A DNA stretch of 64,000 nucleotides from Herpetosiphon giganteus (GCF_016907925.1 NZ_JAFBCZ010000008.1:62001-126000); one strand, 5' to 3'; positions 50,959 to 60,999 are shown, counted from the first letter of the stretch. Notes: generated by a model from the letters alone, not told the origin. Numbers and translations are program-made.

Positions 50959-51962
50959 CGTTGAGCTGCGGGCGTTGGCCGACTTATGCTGAGCACAAAC
51001 CAAATCACGCCAATAATAATTGCGGTGTAGGCAATTGAATAAACTAAGCCCAATGGTTGGGCAAATGGAATCGATTTGAAGATAATTAAATTGCTGAGCA
51101 GCAAGTAGACTAAAGTATTGGCCCCAATTGGTTGCAAGATGCGCACAAACCATGAGCTGCGCGCGAGCAAACTGGCAAGGCTAAACCAGAGCAAGGCCGC
51201 CGCCAAACCGCCAACAATCCAATGCCAACTGGGCGGAAAGCGATTAAATGGTTGTTGTTCCAGCGAGCGCCAAACCAGCCAAGCAAAACCAAGCCCGCCT
51301 AAGAGCCACGTTGGCCATGAGCCACGCCATTGTTGCTGAGCGAAGAGCATGCCTAAGAAGAAAATTGGGCTATATTGCAAGGCCGGAAACGGATAGGCTA
51401 GCGGTGGATTTGTGCCAACCAATAAACTTAATGGCACCGAAGTGACCTTGGCATAGGGAAAAAACGTTGTGCCAAGCAACGCCACAATCAAGCCCAACAT
51501 CAGCCATGGACGTTGGAGCAGCCAACGTAACGGCGTGCGAGCCAGCATTGCAACGCTGAGCAAAATCGCAAAGCTAATCAAAAACTCGCAATACATCGGC
51601 AATTTTTGAAATGTAATCAGATCAACGAAGCGGGGCCATGTCAGCGGTTGGTTTTCTATCAACAACAGCGACATCAAACCAGAAACATAGTAGGCAACAA
51701 CTAACTTAATAATTGTGCTGAGCATTTGGCGATACCGTGGTTGATCGTTGAGGTAGGCAAAGCGTGCAGTGTAGCCAAAACAAAAGACAAAGCCCGCAAA
51801 CGAGCTAGCATCGCCAATAAATTCGCCTAATTGAACTTGTTTCCATTGGCGATCAGCACTAAATTTAATCACATGGGCCAGAATCATACCCCAAACCAGC
51901 AAACCCTTCATCACATCGATGCTATAGTTGCGCGGGCGGGCAGTAGCTACGGGCTGCGCCAT
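50955..51962 (-). CDS. Acyltransferase-3-like membrane protein
   Basis: A 335-residue protein with about ten membrane helices, starting RNYSIDVMKGLLVWGMILAHVIKF. That opening, with a conserved Asp-x-x-Lys-Gly followed by a His near the end of the first helix, fits the acyltransferase 3/OpgC-like superfamily, which transfers acyl groups to carbohydrates or other outer-layer molecules. AAGGAG six bases upstream selects the ATG at 51962 over 51983. The stop overlaps the convergent Cys-rich gene in CTAA. Substrate unknown. Confidence 0.75.
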   Translation of the reverse strand: MAQPVATARPRNYSIDVMKGLLVWGMILAHVIKFSADRQWKQVQLGEFIGDASSFAGFVFCFGYTARFAYLNDQPRYRQMLSTIIKLVVAYYVSGLMSLLLIENQPLTWPRFVDLITFQKLPMYCEFLISFAILLSVAMLARTPLRWLLQRPWLMLGLIVALLGTTFFPYAKVTSVPLSLLVGTNPPLAYPFPALQYSPIFFLGMLFAQQQWRGSWPTWLLGGLGFAWLVWRSLEQQPFNRFPPSWHWIVGGLAAALLWFSLASLLARSSWFVRILQPIGANTLVYLLLSNLIIFKSIPFAQPLGLVYSIAYTAIIIGVIWFVLSISRPTPAAQR

Positions 51963-52024
51963 GGTCACTCCTTGGATATTCAATCAAGCCAAAAGCTTGT
52001 CCAAGAGTACCACGGTTTAAATAA

Positions 52025-54511
52025 TTAACGAATCACACCGCGGCGGATGGCAATTTCAACCAACCACAAGCCTAAAGCCAAGGCGATGAGCCACGGCCAC
52101 CATTGAATTGTGCTTACTTGGCTGGCCACTTGAATACTTGGGGCAATTTGCTGCAACGTGCCAAGCTGGCCGCGACCAAGGCTGGTCAATTGTTGCAACA
52201 GCGCTGGATTGGCCGAAACCGCCCATTCTCGATTGTAGGGTTGAATCATGCCTGCTTGGCTTTCAAGCCGATTTTGGCTTTGCTCTAAGGCTGCCAAAAT
52301 ATGATACGCCCCAGTTTGGGGAACCTCGGCTACAGCTTGATAGCGGCCTGGAGCAATCTGCGGAGCACGCAAAACTTGTTCGCTGCCATCGGGAGCCAGC
52401 ACGCGCAAGCCCACATCGGCTAAATCGTAGAGTTCGCCTGTTTCGGCTTGGGCATCAAGGGTAATAATTGCTTGGTTTTGTTCTAGCTCGCTGCTAATTC
52501 GCAAATCACCACGGGCAGGATTGGGGTAAGTGGCAGCAATGATTTGGGCCATCGTATTGCCCCAATTTGGCCACTGCCGCCATGGTGAAGTCCAGCGTTC
52601 GCCGCCATCGGAGGTAAAGGCACTCGCTCGCCCAAGCCCATATTGCCACGTTGCCAGCAGAATATCGCCCTCGCTGGTGGTGAGCAATTGCTCAGCCTCT
52701 GGCTTCGGCGTAACTGCGACATAGCCACCAAATGGTGGAATTTCGCCAAGGTTAAGGCCGCGAATCGCTGGGTGTGGCGTGACCAGATTTGGCTGAAACT
52801 GGCCTTCAGTTAATGGATTTTCGCGGGCAATTTCTGCTTCTTGCAGCGTTAGGCGCGGAATATCATCGGGCCTTGAGGCAAAGTGATACCGCCCAGCGCC
52901 AAGCTTGGCCAATGATTCGAGCAAAACAGTATCGGCATCGCCACCAATCGCAATTGTCGAAAGCGTGATGCCTTGCGCCCGCAATGGAGCAATGAGGGAT
53001 TCATATGAGCTTTCGCCGCCAGAGCGCCCATCGGTCAACAGCACAGCGTGGCGAACTTTGCCAGTTTGCTGGGCCAAACCGCCTAAACCAACATCGAGAG
53101 CCTCATAAATATTCGTGCCACCACCAGCACTCAAGCCAGCAATGCTATTTTGAATTTCGCTGAGCTGCAAGCCTTGGCCAACCTTGGTGAAATTGACTGT
53201 CCAATCATTGGTATCGTCGAAGGCAAGCACGCCAATCGTATCGTCGGCTCCCAAGGAATCGGTGGCAGCAATCGCGGCGGCCTTAGCAAGGCTAAATTTA
53301 TCTTTGCCATACTCGCCGAGCATACTTGCCGAGCGATCGAGAATTAGCAGCAGCGTGACGGTTGGGCGCTCGCGGCGTGGCGGTGGCTCCATCGAAACTG
53401 GCAACAATTCTTCGAGCGGGGTTCCCGCGTAGCTGCCCAAGTTGTAGCTATTGGTTCCGCCAAGCACGACCACACCATGGCCGAGGCTGCGCACAAATTC
53501 GCGCAAAGCCAATTGCTGATCAAGGCTTAAATCGTTGGCCGAAATATCTTGCAAGACGATTGAATCATACACTCGCAGTTGGCTTAAACTGGTGGGCAAG
53601 GCTGCTGGCCGCAAGGCTTCGGTCACCAAATTGGCAGCTTCTAAGGCATCGCGCAAGTTGGCTGAACTATCTGGCGAACGCTCAATAATTAGCACCCGTG
53701 GCGGCGGGCCAACCACCGTCCAAGCAGCAAGTTGATTGTTATCCGGTTGTTGATCGTTGGTTGCGAGCAAGCTAGCTTGAAAACGATGAAAGCCGCGTGC
53801 GCCAGCCGTCGATTGAAACGAAACCAGATTGCGACCTTCGCTAATGTCGATCGTGCGAGCAGCCAGCCCAACGCCATCGCTGCTTAATTCAAGCCGCACT
53901 TGGCCGCTAACGCTCGAATAGAGCACAACATCGGCGCTAAATCGTTCGCCTTCGCGCAAGGCAGGCGGCACAATCAGCGATTCAACTCGAATATCGGTTT
54001 CGGGATAGCTCATTGACACGCTATGCAAACGAATTGAGCGCTGCGCAAAACTGCTAACTTGATTCTGCCCATTGGTTGTTGTGCTGGCTCCATCGCTGAG
54101 CAAAATAATATCGCCGCCTTGCGGCAACAAACCACTTGCAAATTGCAACGCTCCAGCCAAATCGCTGCCATTTGGGTCAATTGCCGGGCGTTGGTTAGTT
54201 TGGCTCACCTGCACATCGGCCCCAAAGGCCAACAAGCGCACTGGGCGTTGCTCAATTTGTTGCTCGTAAAAAGCAATAGCCTCATTCCAAGCAGCATCAC
54301 GCACATCAGTCGGCAAATTGGCCGATTGATCGACAAGCAAAATTAATGGGCTAGCTTGTTGATTGGCTTGGCTGCGCGGTAAGGCCAGCGCCAGCACAAT
54401 ACAACCGAGGATCGCCAAGCGCAGGCCAATTACGCGCCAATCGAGCGTTGCTCGCCGCGCAATCCACCAGCCGACCAAAACTATAATCAGGAACAAGCCC
54501 AAAAATATCAT
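52025..54511 (-). CDS. Membrane protein with two von Willebrand A domains
   Basis: An 828-residue protein of the BatA/YfbK-neighbour type. Two N-terminal membrane helices (1-20, 28-46) are followed by a first vWA-like domain with a partial MIDAS (DQSAN, 61-65, last residue Asn). A glutamine-amidotransferase-like fold (about 272-370, RVLIIERSPD...HGVVVLGGTNSY) leads to a second vWA domain with a full MIDAS, DRSAS at 392-396, and LTDGRSGG. A beta-rich part ends in a single membrane helix (WWPWLIALALGLWLVEIAI). Family members are often linked to MoxR ATPases; the closest AAA protein here, at 26169, is not adjacent. Confidence 0.85.
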   Translation of the reverse strand: MIFLGLFLIIVLVGWWIARRATLDWRVIGLRLAILGCIVLALALPRSQANQQASPLILLVDQSANLPTDVRDAAWNEAIAFYEQQIEQRPVRLLAFGADVQVSQTNQRPAIDPNGSDLAGALQFASGLLPQGGDIILLSDGASTTTNGQNQVSSFAQRSIRLHSVSMSYPETDIRVESLIVPPALREGERFSADVVLYSSVSGQVRLELSSDGVGLAARTIDISEGRNLVSFQSTAGARGFHRFQASLLATNDQQPDNNQLAAWTVVGPPPRVLIIERSPDSSANLRDALEAANLVTEALRPAALPTSLSQLRVYDSIVLQDISANDLSLDQQLALREFVRSLGHGVVVLGGTNSYNLGSYAGTPLEELLPVSMEPPPRRERPTVTLLLILDRSASMLGEYGKDKFSLAKAAAIAATDSLGADDTIGVLAFDDTNDWTVNFTKVGQGLQLSEIQNSIAGLSAGGGTNIYEALDVGLGGLAQQTGKVRHAVLLTDGRSGGESSYESLIAPLRAQGITLSTIAIGGDADTVLLESLAKLGAGRYHFASRPDDIPRLTLQEAEIARENPLTEGQFQPNLVTPHPAIRGLNLGEIPPFGGYVAVTPKPEAEQLLTTSEGDILLATWQYGLGRASAFTSDGGERWTSPWRQWPNWGNTMAQIIAATYPNPARGDLRISSELEQNQAIITLDAQAETGELYDLADVGLRVLAPDGSEQVLRAPQIAPGRYQAVAEVPQTGAYHILAALEQSQNRLESQAGMIQPYNREWAVSANPALLQQLTSLGRGQLGTLQQIAPSIQVASQVSTIQWWPWLIALALGLWLVEIAIRRGVIR

Positions 54512-54569
54512 GCAAGCGCCATCGTGAGGTTGTCACAACAAATCATCGTTTGAAGCATACCATAAATAG

Positions 54570-54642
54570 AAGGATGAATTATGAGGGATGAATTATGAAG
54601 CACTGTTTCAGAAAGGATGAAGGATGGGGGATGAAGGATGAA
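54570..54642. repeat. AAGGATGAATTATG heptamer-type repeat
   Basis: Repeated AAGGATGA/GGGATGA/ATTATGA units, with an inverted block at 54747-54770 (CTTCATCCTTCATAATTCATCCTT without the last base). The two can form a long hairpin. The 440-bp gap before uvrA otherwise holds only the CACGAAGG repeat at 54647-54676 and the uvrA promoter. Confidence 0.75.
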
Positions 54643-54822
54643 ATTTAACCACGAAGAACGCGAAGATCACGAAGGTGATTTTTGAGCACTCTGTATTTCA
54701 ATGGCTCATAGCCTTCAGCCGAGAGCCTTATTGCATTCAACTAAAACTTCATCCTTCATAATTCATCCTTACCATTAACGGATTTCATTCAAAAGTCGCG
54801 GATCGTGGCGGGCAAACTCTGT

Positions 54823-54842
54823 TATAATGAACACGTCTGTTC
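54823..54842 (+). promoter_or_regulatory. uvrA -10 box with SOS-box-like palindrome
   Basis: TATAAT (54823-54828) is followed directly by GAACA-CGTC-TGTTC (54829-54842), a perfect inverted repeat over the expected transcription start. The palindrome shares GAACAxGTxTGyT with the recA promoter and fits LexA control of uvrA. Confidence 0.6.
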
Positions 54843-54850
54843 GATTATTC

Positions 54851-54893
54851 AGCTCCCCAAGCGCTGCCGCTGGAGTAACGCAAGGGGCTTTTT
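54851..54893 (+). terminator. Attenuator-like hairpin in the uvrA leader
   Basis: AGC(T)CCCC can pair with GGGGCT across a 26-base loop, followed by TTTTTCC. It lies between the promoter and the uvrA start, so it would attenuate uvrA if it forms. The pairing is short and uncertain. Confidence 0.4.
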
Positions 54894-54951
54894 CCTGTTC
54901 AAGCACCAAAAAAGTGCTTAAACACATAGATTTTACGATAAAGGCGGGTGT

Positions 54952-57900
54952 ATGGCGCAGGATAAAATTGTCATCAAGGGCGCTCGTGAGCACAATCTTA
55001 AAAACATCGACATCGAACTTCCACGCGATCAATTAGTTGTGTTGACCGGTGTTTCTGGTTCTGGCAAATCATCGTTAGCCTTTGATACGTTATATGCTGA
55101 AGGCCAGCGCCGCTATGTTGAATCGCTCTCATCATATGCGCGCCAGTTTTTGGGCCAACTCGAAAAGCCCAAGGTCGATTTTATCGGCGGGTTGTCGCCA
55201 GCAATTGCAATCGAACAAAAATCTGCCTCGAAAAACCCGCGCTCAACAGTCGGCACGGTGACCGAAATTTATGATTATCTGCGGGTTTTGTTTGCGCGGA
55301 TTGGCGTGCCACATTGTCATAATTGTGGCAAACCAATCGGCTCGCAAACTGCCGAACAAATGGTTAATCGAGTTAACGAGTTGCCCAAAGGCACGCGCTT
55401 TATGATTTTAGCGCCCATGGTTGCCGCTCGTAAAGGCGAATACAAAGATATTTTCGACGATGCTCGCGCCCAAGGGTTTTCGCGGGTACGGGTCGATGGC
55501 GAAATTCGCGATCTGCAAGAAGAAATTAAACTCAACAAAAAAGTTAAACATACGATTGATATTGTGGTCGATCGCTTGGTTGTGCCCACCGACGACGACG
55601 AAACCTTCAGCTCGCGGCTCAACGATAGCGTTGAAACCGCGCTGCGCACCGCCAATGGCACGATTATCATTGCCCTGCCAGAGTTTGCCCAACAAACTGA
55701 AAAATCGAAAACCAAAAAAGCCAAGGCCAAAGCGGTAGCTGAAGTTGAAGAAGAACTGCTGCCAGAAGAAGAAACCAGCATTACTGGCTTGAACGCCGCT
55801 GGCGATATTGTGATGAGCGAAGATTATGCCTGTGTTGATTGTGGCATTTCGTTCCTTGAACTCAACCCACAAATGTTCTCCTTCAATGCACCGCAAGGTG
55901 CTTGCCCTTCCTGCGCTGGTTTAGGCACGCGCTTGGAAGTTGACCCCGAACTGTTGGTGCCAAATCCCAATTTATCGTTGCACGATGGTGCGGTGACTTA
56001 TTGGGGCGAGTTGCGCAAAAAAGTTGGCAGTTGGGGCTATCGCGCCTTGCAAGCAATCGCCGCGCACTATAAATTTGACCTTGATACGCCTTGGAAAGAT
56101 CTCTCGCCACAGGTGCGCGAGGTTTTGACGAAAGGTTCTGGCAGCGAAAAAGTTAAGCACGTCTGGAGCGAAGGTCAATCCAAGGGCGAATATTATCGCC
56201 GCTGGGAGGGCTTGGGAGCCGAGATTATGCGCCGCTTCCAGCAAACTGGCGTGGAAAATATGCGCGAGCATTATCAACAATGGATGAGCGATCAGCCATG
56301 TCATGCCTGTCATGGTGCGAAGTTGCGGCCAGAAAGTTTGGCTGTGACGGTTGGCGATGAAAATATTCAGCAAATTTGTGCCAAAACCGTGGCCCAAGGC
56401 TATGCATGGGCTTGTGGCCTGACTGGCAGCGATGCGCATTGGGTCAGCCGCGATGGCCTCGATACCACGGTGTTGCCATTGCTGGCTTCAGCACCAACGC
56501 CGGTCAAGCTTGATGGTCGCCAACTAGAAATTGCAGGCGAAGTGCTCAAAGAAATTCGCGAGCGCTTGGGCTTTTTGCTCAACGTCGGTTTGCACTATCT
56601 GACACTCGATCGCTCAGCACCATCGCTCTCTGGCGGCGAGGCTCAACGCATTCGCTTGGCTTCGCAAATTGGCGCAGGCTTGATGGGTGTGATGTATATT
56701 CTCGATGAGCCATCGATCGGCTTGCACCAACGTGATAACCGCAAATTGATCGACACCTTGACCAAATTGCGCGACCTTGGCAACACTGTAATTGTCGTCG
56801 AACACGACGAAGATACCATGAAGGCCGCCGATTGGCTGGTTGACTTCGGGCCTGGCGCTGGGGTCAATGGTGGCAAAGTTGTGGCCGAAGGCAAGCCCGA
56901 ATATATCAGCAGCAATGGCTCATTGACTGGCAGCTATTTGTCTGGGCGCTTGAAAATTGAAGTGCCACCAACCCGCCGCCCAGCCAAAGGCCATATCAGC
57001 TTGCACGGCGCAACCCACAACAACCTCAATAATCTCGACATCACGATTCCCTTGGGCACGTTGATTGCGGTAACTGGGGTTTCTGGATCGGGCAAATCGT
57101 CGCTCATCACCGAAACGCTCTATCCAGCGCTGGCCAATTTGCTCAATCGCGCTCAACTGCGGGTTGGCAAATACGATACGCTCGAAGGTTTAGAGCAACT
57201 TGATAAAGTGATCGACATCGATCAACAGCCGATTGGCCGCACGCCACGCTCGAATCCAGCAACCTATGTTAAGTTGTTTGATCAGATTCGTGAGGTGTTT
57301 TCGAACACACCTGATGCCAAGCTCCGCGGCTACGAGCCAGGCCGTTTCTCGTTCAACGTCAAAGGTGGGCGCTGCGAAGCTTGCCAAGGCAATGGCGAGC
57401 AAAAGATCGAAATGCACTTCTTGGCCGATGTGTGGGTGCGCTGCGACGAATGCAAAGGCAAGCGCTACAATCGCGAAACCTTGCAAGTGCGCTACAAAGG
57501 CAAAACAATCTCCGATGTGCTGGATATGGATGTTCATACAGCGCTTGAGTTTTTCGAGAACCATCCCAAGCTCAAGCGGGTGCTGCAAACCTTGCACGAT
57601 GTCGGCTTGGATTACATCAAACTTGGGCAATCGGCAACGACGCTCTCTGGTGGCGAGGCCCAACGGGTCAAATTGGCCAAAGAATTAGCGCGGGTGGCTA
57701 CAGGCCGCACAATCTACATTCTCGATGAGCCAACCACCGGCTTGCACTTCGCCGACGTGCAAAATCTCTTGCGCGTGATTCAGCGCTTGGTCAACGCTGG
57801 CAACACCGTCTTGGTGATTGAACACAGCCTTGATGTGATCAAAACTGCCGATTGGATCATCGACCTCGGGCCTGAGGGCGGCACTGGCGGCGGCTATATT

Positions 57901-57978
57901 ATTGCCCAAGGCACGCCCGAAGAAGTTGCGCAGCACCCAACCTCGCATACAGCGGTCTTCTTGCGCGATTTGCTCTAA
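54952..57978 (+). CDS. uvrA: Excinuclease ABC subunit A
   Basis: A 1008-residue DNA damage-recognition ATPase that works with UvrB and UvrC. There are two ABC ATPase modules with Walker [16 protein letters not shown] and [15 protein letters not shown], signatures [16 protein letters not shown] and [16 protein letters not shown], and zinc modules with CVDCG...CPSC, CHAC and CEAC...CDEC. Residues about 243-280 are a Lys/Ala then Glu-rich insert ([20 protein letters not shown]) just before the first zinc module, which makes the protein about 50 residues longer than the usual 950. The start is the ATG at 54952. Downstream is a convergent phosphatase gene beyond a strong terminator. Confidence 0.97.
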   Translation: MAQDKIVIKGAREHNLKNIDIELPRDQLVVLTGVSGSGKSSLAFDTLYAEGQRRYVESLSSYARQFLGQLEKPKVDFIGGLSPAIAIEQKSASKNPRSTVGTVTEIYDYLRVLFARIGVPHCHNCGKPIGSQTAEQMVNRVNELPKGTRFMILAPMVAARKGEYKDIFDDARAQGFSRVRVDGEIRDLQEEIKLNKKVKHTIDIVVDRLVVPTDDDETFSSRLNDSVETALRTANGTIIIALPEFAQQTEKSKTKKAKAKAVAEVEEELLPEEETSITGLNAAGDIVMSEDYACVDCGISFLELNPQMFSFNAPQGACPSCAGLGTRLEVDPELLVPNPNLSLHDGAVTYWGELRKKVGSWGYRALQAIAAHYKFDLDTPWKDLSPQVREVLTKGSGSEKVKHVWSEGQSKGEYYRRWEGLGAEIMRRFQQTGVENMREHYQQWMSDQPCHACHGAKLRPESLAVTVGDENIQQICAKTVAQGYAWACGLTGSDAHWVSRDGLDTTVLPLLASAPTPVKLDGRQLEIAGEVLKEIRERLGFLLNVGLHYLTLDRSAPSLSGGEAQRIRLASQIGAGLMGVMYILDEPSIGLHQRDNRKLIDTLTKLRDLGNTVIVVEHDEDTMKAADWLVDFGPGAGVNGGKVVAEGKPEYISSNGSLTGSYLSGRLKIEVPPTRRPAKGHISLHGATHNNLNNLDITIPLGTLIAVTGVSGSGKSSLITETLYPALANLLNRAQLRVGKYDTLEGLEQLDKVIDIDQQPIGRTPRSNPATYVKLFDQIREVFSNTPDAKLRGYEPGRFSFNVKGGRCEACQGNGEQKIEMHFLADVWVRCDECKGKRYNRETLQVRYKGKTISDVLDMDVHTALEFFENHPKLKRVLQTLHDVGLDYIKLGQSATTLSGGEAQRVKLAKELARVATGRTIYILDEPTTGLHFADVQNLLRVIQRLVNAGNTVLVIEHSLDVIKTADWIIDLGPEGGTGGGYIIAQGTPEEVAQHPTSHTAVFLRDLL

Positions 57979-57998
57979 CTTGACCGAAATTAACTAGA

Positions 57999-58041
57999 AA
58001 ATGCCCGCTAGCTGCTCGATTTGAACAGCTAGCGGGCATTT
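57999..58041. terminator. 16-bp bidirectional terminator hairpin
   Basis: AAATGCCCGCTAGCTG pairs perfectly with CAGCTAGCGGGCATTT around an 11-base loop. It separates the converging uvrA and phosphatase genes. Confidence 0.88.
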
Positions 58042-58051
58042 GAATTTAAGT

Positions 58052-58516
58052 TTAAAGTTTGGTTGCCACAATTTCATCAAGCAAGGCATTACAAGCTTCG
58101 TACAACATTGCATACACCTCTTCAAAATTGCCCGTGTACCAGGGGTCGGGCACGTCGCGGCCTTTGATTCCGTTGGGAATATAATCGAGCATCAGGCGCA
58201 CCTCAGCCTCGTTTGCCCCCAAAACCGTTTGCATATCGCGGCGATTTTGGGTATCCATGGCAATTAAGTAATCAAAATTTTGTTGATCGATTTTGCCAAA
58301 TTGGCGGCCTCGGTGGCTGAGGCTAATGCCATTGTGGCGCAGAATGCGCATTGTGCCATGATGGGGTTCATCGCCAATATGATAATGGCTGGTGCCAGCA
58401 GAATCGACTTCAATCGCATGACTTAGCTTTCGTTGCTCGACCAAGTGGCGCATAATCCCCTCGGCCATCGGCGAACGACAAATATTGCCTAAACAAACGA
58501 ATAAGATCCGAACCAT
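58052..58516 (-). CDS. Low-molecular-weight protein-tyrosine phosphatase
   Basis: A 154-residue cytosolic phosphatase. The active-site loop is FVCLGNICRSPMAEG (CX5R) with catalytic Cys8 and Arg14, and the acid is Asp in RDVPDPWYTGNFEE. In bacteria such enzymes often act on tyrosine kinases of exopolysaccharide assembly. It is unlinked to such genes here. On the minus strand TATACT (58562-58567) is a likely -10 box, back-to-back with the promoter of the FG-GAP gene. Confidence 0.94.
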   Translation of the reverse strand: MVRILFVCLGNICRSPMAEGIMRHLVEQRKLSHAIEVDSAGTSHYHIGDEPHHGTMRILRHNGISLSHRGRQFGKIDQQNFDYLIAMDTQNRRDMQTVLGANEAEVRLMLDYIPNGIKGRDVPDPWYTGNFEEVYAMLYEACNALLDEIVATKL

Positions 58517-58572
58517 GCGCGCTCCTTCAAAATACCGCTAAGCAAGCCAAAAACAGTCTCTAGTATACCAGT

Positions 58573-58601
58573 TTGACGTGCATTTGAAGATCGATTATAG
58601 T
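58573..58601 (+). promoter_or_regulatory. Promoter of the FG-GAP gene
   Basis: TTGACG (58573-58578), a 17-bp spacer and TATAGT (58596-58601). It overlaps the divergent -10 box of the phosphatase gene. Confidence 0.7.
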
Positions 58602-58680
58602 CTCGCGATGTAAAAACAATTTAGTCGGAAATAACTGTCTAAATTAAACATCGTAGCACACATTCTTGGAGGGTCTGGTT

Positions 58681-60192
58681 TTGAAATTACGCCAAATGGT
58701 AGGGTTATGCGGCTGTGGCATTGCCCTGGGTTTCGGTGGCTGGGCATATGCTGAATCCCAGCACACCAACGCAAATCTGAATCAAGAAACAATTGTGGCG
58801 TTTACTGGCGGCGCGAGCGAGCATGCTGGCTATGCGGTTGCCGACGCTGGCGATATTAATAATGATGGCCTGAGCGATAGCTTGGTCGGCGCATGGGTCG
58901 CTGCACCTTTAGGCCGCCCCAGTGCTGGCACCACCTATCTGATTTGGGGCCAAGCAATGACCGCAACCTTGCAAGCCCCCGATCTGGCAGAGCGGGGTGT
59001 AGCAATTTATGGGGCCAGTCAGGGTGCTTCATCTGGCTGGAGCGTGACTGGCCTTGGCGATGTCAACGGCGACCAAATCGACGACTTTGCAATTGGCGCG
59101 TGGGGTGAATCGCCCAATAATCGCGCAACCGCTGGCAGCGTATTTGTGGTTTGGGGCGGTTCGCTGACCACAACCCTCGATTTGGCGGCGCTTGGCAATC
59201 ATGGCTATCGCATCGATGGCGCAGTTGGCGGCGATCGCGTAGGCTACTCGCTGGCTGGGGTCGACGATCTCAACGGCGACGGCTTGAAAGAAGTCGTCAT
59301 CGGTGCAATTGGCGTTGATGGCAGCGCCGATAATGCTGGCGCGGCCTATGTGGTTTGGGGCAAAGCCACCACCAGCACCATCGATTTGGCAACCGCCACG
59401 AACTATGGCTACCGCATCGACGGCGCAGCCGCTGCCGATCGCGCTGGCAGTGCCGTGGGCAGCACCAGCGACATGAACGGTGATGACAAGCCTGAGATTT
59501 TGGTTGGCTCGTATGTTTCTGATCCCTTGGGCCGTAGCGCTGCTGGAAGTGTCGCCGTGGTTTGGGGTGCAAACACCAATGCTTCGTTCCAAATTGGCGC
59601 ATTGGCCCATAACGGCTTTGTGATTGCTGGTGCTGGCGCAAGCAATCGCGCTGGGATTAGCGTGGTTGGCACTGGCGATGTTAATGGCGACCAACGGGGC
59701 GATTTGGCTGTCGGCAGCGATCAATTCCCTGCTGGTGGTGCTGGCCGCGTTGATTTGGTGTATGGTGCAGCCTTGAGTGGCACGCTCGATTTGGCTCAGC
59801 CATTGAGCAACACGGTGCGCTTTGGGGGAGAGCAACCAGGTGACGAGGCAGGGTTCTCAGTGGGCTACAGCGATCAACAGCTGATTATCGGGGCCTATGG
59901 GGTTGATAGCAGCCTTGGCAACGATACTGGTCGAGTGTATGTCATCAATACGCCACCAGTCAGCAACACGATTAACTTAGCTCAATTGACAGCTGAACAG
60001 GGCTATAGCCTTGATGGCGTTGTTGGCGGTGGCCGCCTTGGGCGGGCGGTAGCAGGCTTAGGCGATGCTACTGGCGATGGGAATGGCGATTTGCTTCTGG
60101 GAGCCGACCTTGCTGGCAGCCAGATCGAAGGCCAAGCCTATATCGTTGGTCGCCTGCCAACAACAGTTTATCTGCCGATGAGCACGAAGTAA
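58681..60192 (+). CDS. Secreted FG-GAP/integrin-alpha-like repeat protein
   Basis: A 503-residue exported protein. A signal peptide ends near AYAES (about 24). The rest is a seven-bladed-propeller-type array of FG-GAP repeats with calcium-loop motifs: GDINNDGLSD, GDVNGDQIDD, DDLNGDGLKE, SDMNGDDKPE, GDVNGDQRGD and GDATGDGNGD. GYRIDGA and TSGTTYLIWGQ/AAYVVWGKA-type strands lie between. It ends in TTVYLPMSTK, a tail type shared with the protein at 28039. A TTG start at 58681 is preferred because GGAGGG lies seven bases upstream. It is likely surface-bound or released; ligand unknown. Confidence 0.85.
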   Translation: MKLRQMVGLCGCGIALGFGGWAYAESQHTNANLNQETIVAFTGGASEHAGYAVADAGDINNDGLSDSLVGAWVAAPLGRPSAGTTYLIWGQAMTATLQAPDLAERGVAIYGASQGASSGWSVTGLGDVNGDQIDDFAIGAWGESPNNRATAGSVFVVWGGSLTTTLDLAALGNHGYRIDGAVGGDRVGYSLAGVDDLNGDGLKEVVIGAIGVDGSADNAGAAYVVWGKATTSTIDLATATNYGYRIDGAAAADRAGSAVGSTSDMNGDDKPEILVGSYVSDPLGRSAAGSVAVVWGANTNASFQIGALAHNGFVIAGAGASNRAGISVVGTGDVNGDQRGDLAVGSDQFPAGGAGRVDLVYGAALSGTLDLAQPLSNTVRFGGEQPGDEAGFSVGYSDQQLIIGAYGVDSSLGNDTGRVYVINTPPVSNTINLAQLTAEQGYSLDGVVGGGRLGRAVAGLGDATGDGNGDLLLGADLAGSQIEGQAYIVGRLPTTVYLPMSTK

Positions 60193-60210
60193 TCGGCGGT
60201 TGTTTCATCA

Positions 60211-60258
60211 ACAACAGCGACATCACTGGTTCTTCGGTGTCGCTGCTGTTGCTGTTTT
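60211..60258 (+). terminator. Hairpin with T-run after the FG-GAP gene
   Basis: AACAGCGACA pairs with TGTCGCTG(C)TGTT around a loop that contains GGTTCTTCGG. GCTGTTTT follows. Confidence 0.6.
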
Positions 60259-60330
60259 AGAAGCTGGGGAATGGCTGTTGGGGATTGGGGATCGGGCTTT
60301 GTGATCCACGAAGGACACGAAGATCACGAA

Positions 60331-60533
60331 GTTAGGCTATGGGCTATGTGTATTGGTACATTGGATTGACGACGGCATTATCCCCTCACCCCAACCCCTC
60401 TCCCACGTGGCGGGCGAGGGGCTTTAATCCCGTGGTTCTTGCACAATGCGTCGGTAAAAACCAGTGCTCCCCTCGCCCGCGTTCAGTGGGAGAGGGGCTG
60501 GGGGTGAGGGAATGAACCATTACAGCTATTGGC
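60331..60533. repeat. Long palindromic intergenic repeat, copy F
   Basis: The core (60382-60510) is nearly identical to copy A. The outer arms TGTATTGGTACATTGG (left) and AATGAACCATTACAGC (right) again mirror each other. Simple CTATTGG and GACTTTTGGCTT repeats follow to 60601. The whole gap (60193-60667) has no gene. Confidence 0.78.
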
Positions 60534-60601
60534 TATTGGCTATTGACTTCTGACTTTTGGCTTTTGATTTTTGACTTCTGACTTTTGACTTCTGACTTCG
60601 G
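60525..60601. repeat. Decamer-type simple repeat (TTCTGACTTT)
   Basis: GCTATTG units followed by about six imperfect copies of TGACTTCTGACTTTTGGC. It is a sequence type distinct from the other simple repeats of the window. Confidence 0.7.
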
Positions 60602-60667
60602 TTTCATGGCATAGAGGTTGCATTAGGTTTGGGCAGATATTCTTTTGTATAGTTTGGAGTTACTGCA

Positions 60668-60853
60668 ATGACCGACCCACAAATTACTGGTGAAGATAAC
60701 ACGATTCGCCCAGATGAAAACGATGTTGATAGCACCCATGGCGCAACCGAAGAGCAATATGTGCCAGTCGATGGCCCAATGTCAGACCCGAACTCAAGCG
60801 ATGGGGCTGATGATCTCGGCATCGAACCAGCCGACGAAATCACCCCAGGCTAA
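60668..60853 (+). CDS. Small highly acidic protein
   Basis: A 61-residue protein with many Asp and Glu, no Cys and no membrane segment (MTDPQITGEDNTIRPDEND ... DDLGIEPADEITPG). It is likely disordered. GGAG lies nine bases before the ATG, a TATAGT hexamer is just upstream, and a terminator follows the stop. These support a real gene. I recognise no family. Confidence 0.6.
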   Translation: MTDPQITGEDNTIRPDENDVDSTHGATEEQYVPVDGPMSDPNSSDGADDLGIEPADEITPG

Positions 60854-60879
60854 GCCAAATTATGGTATAGTTATAGCTA

Positions 60880-60908
60880 TTCGGCGCTCGCGAGAGCGTC
60901 GTTTTTGT
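60880..60908 (+). terminator. Terminator of the small acidic gene
   Basis: GCGCTC-GCGA-GAGCGT forms a short stem and is followed by CGTTTTTGTG. Confidence 0.65.
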
Positions 60909-60999
60909 GTCTAAACGCATTGGACAGCATGCGATTCTTCATGTATCCTGCGTGACGATAGCAATTGAATAATTAACCACACGAAATGGGTGAATGTAT

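Noticed and set aside
59029-59835. 268-codon open frame opposite the FG-GAP gene
   Set aside because: It mirrors the repetitive FG-GAP codons, has no ribosome-binding site and no recognisable protein features.
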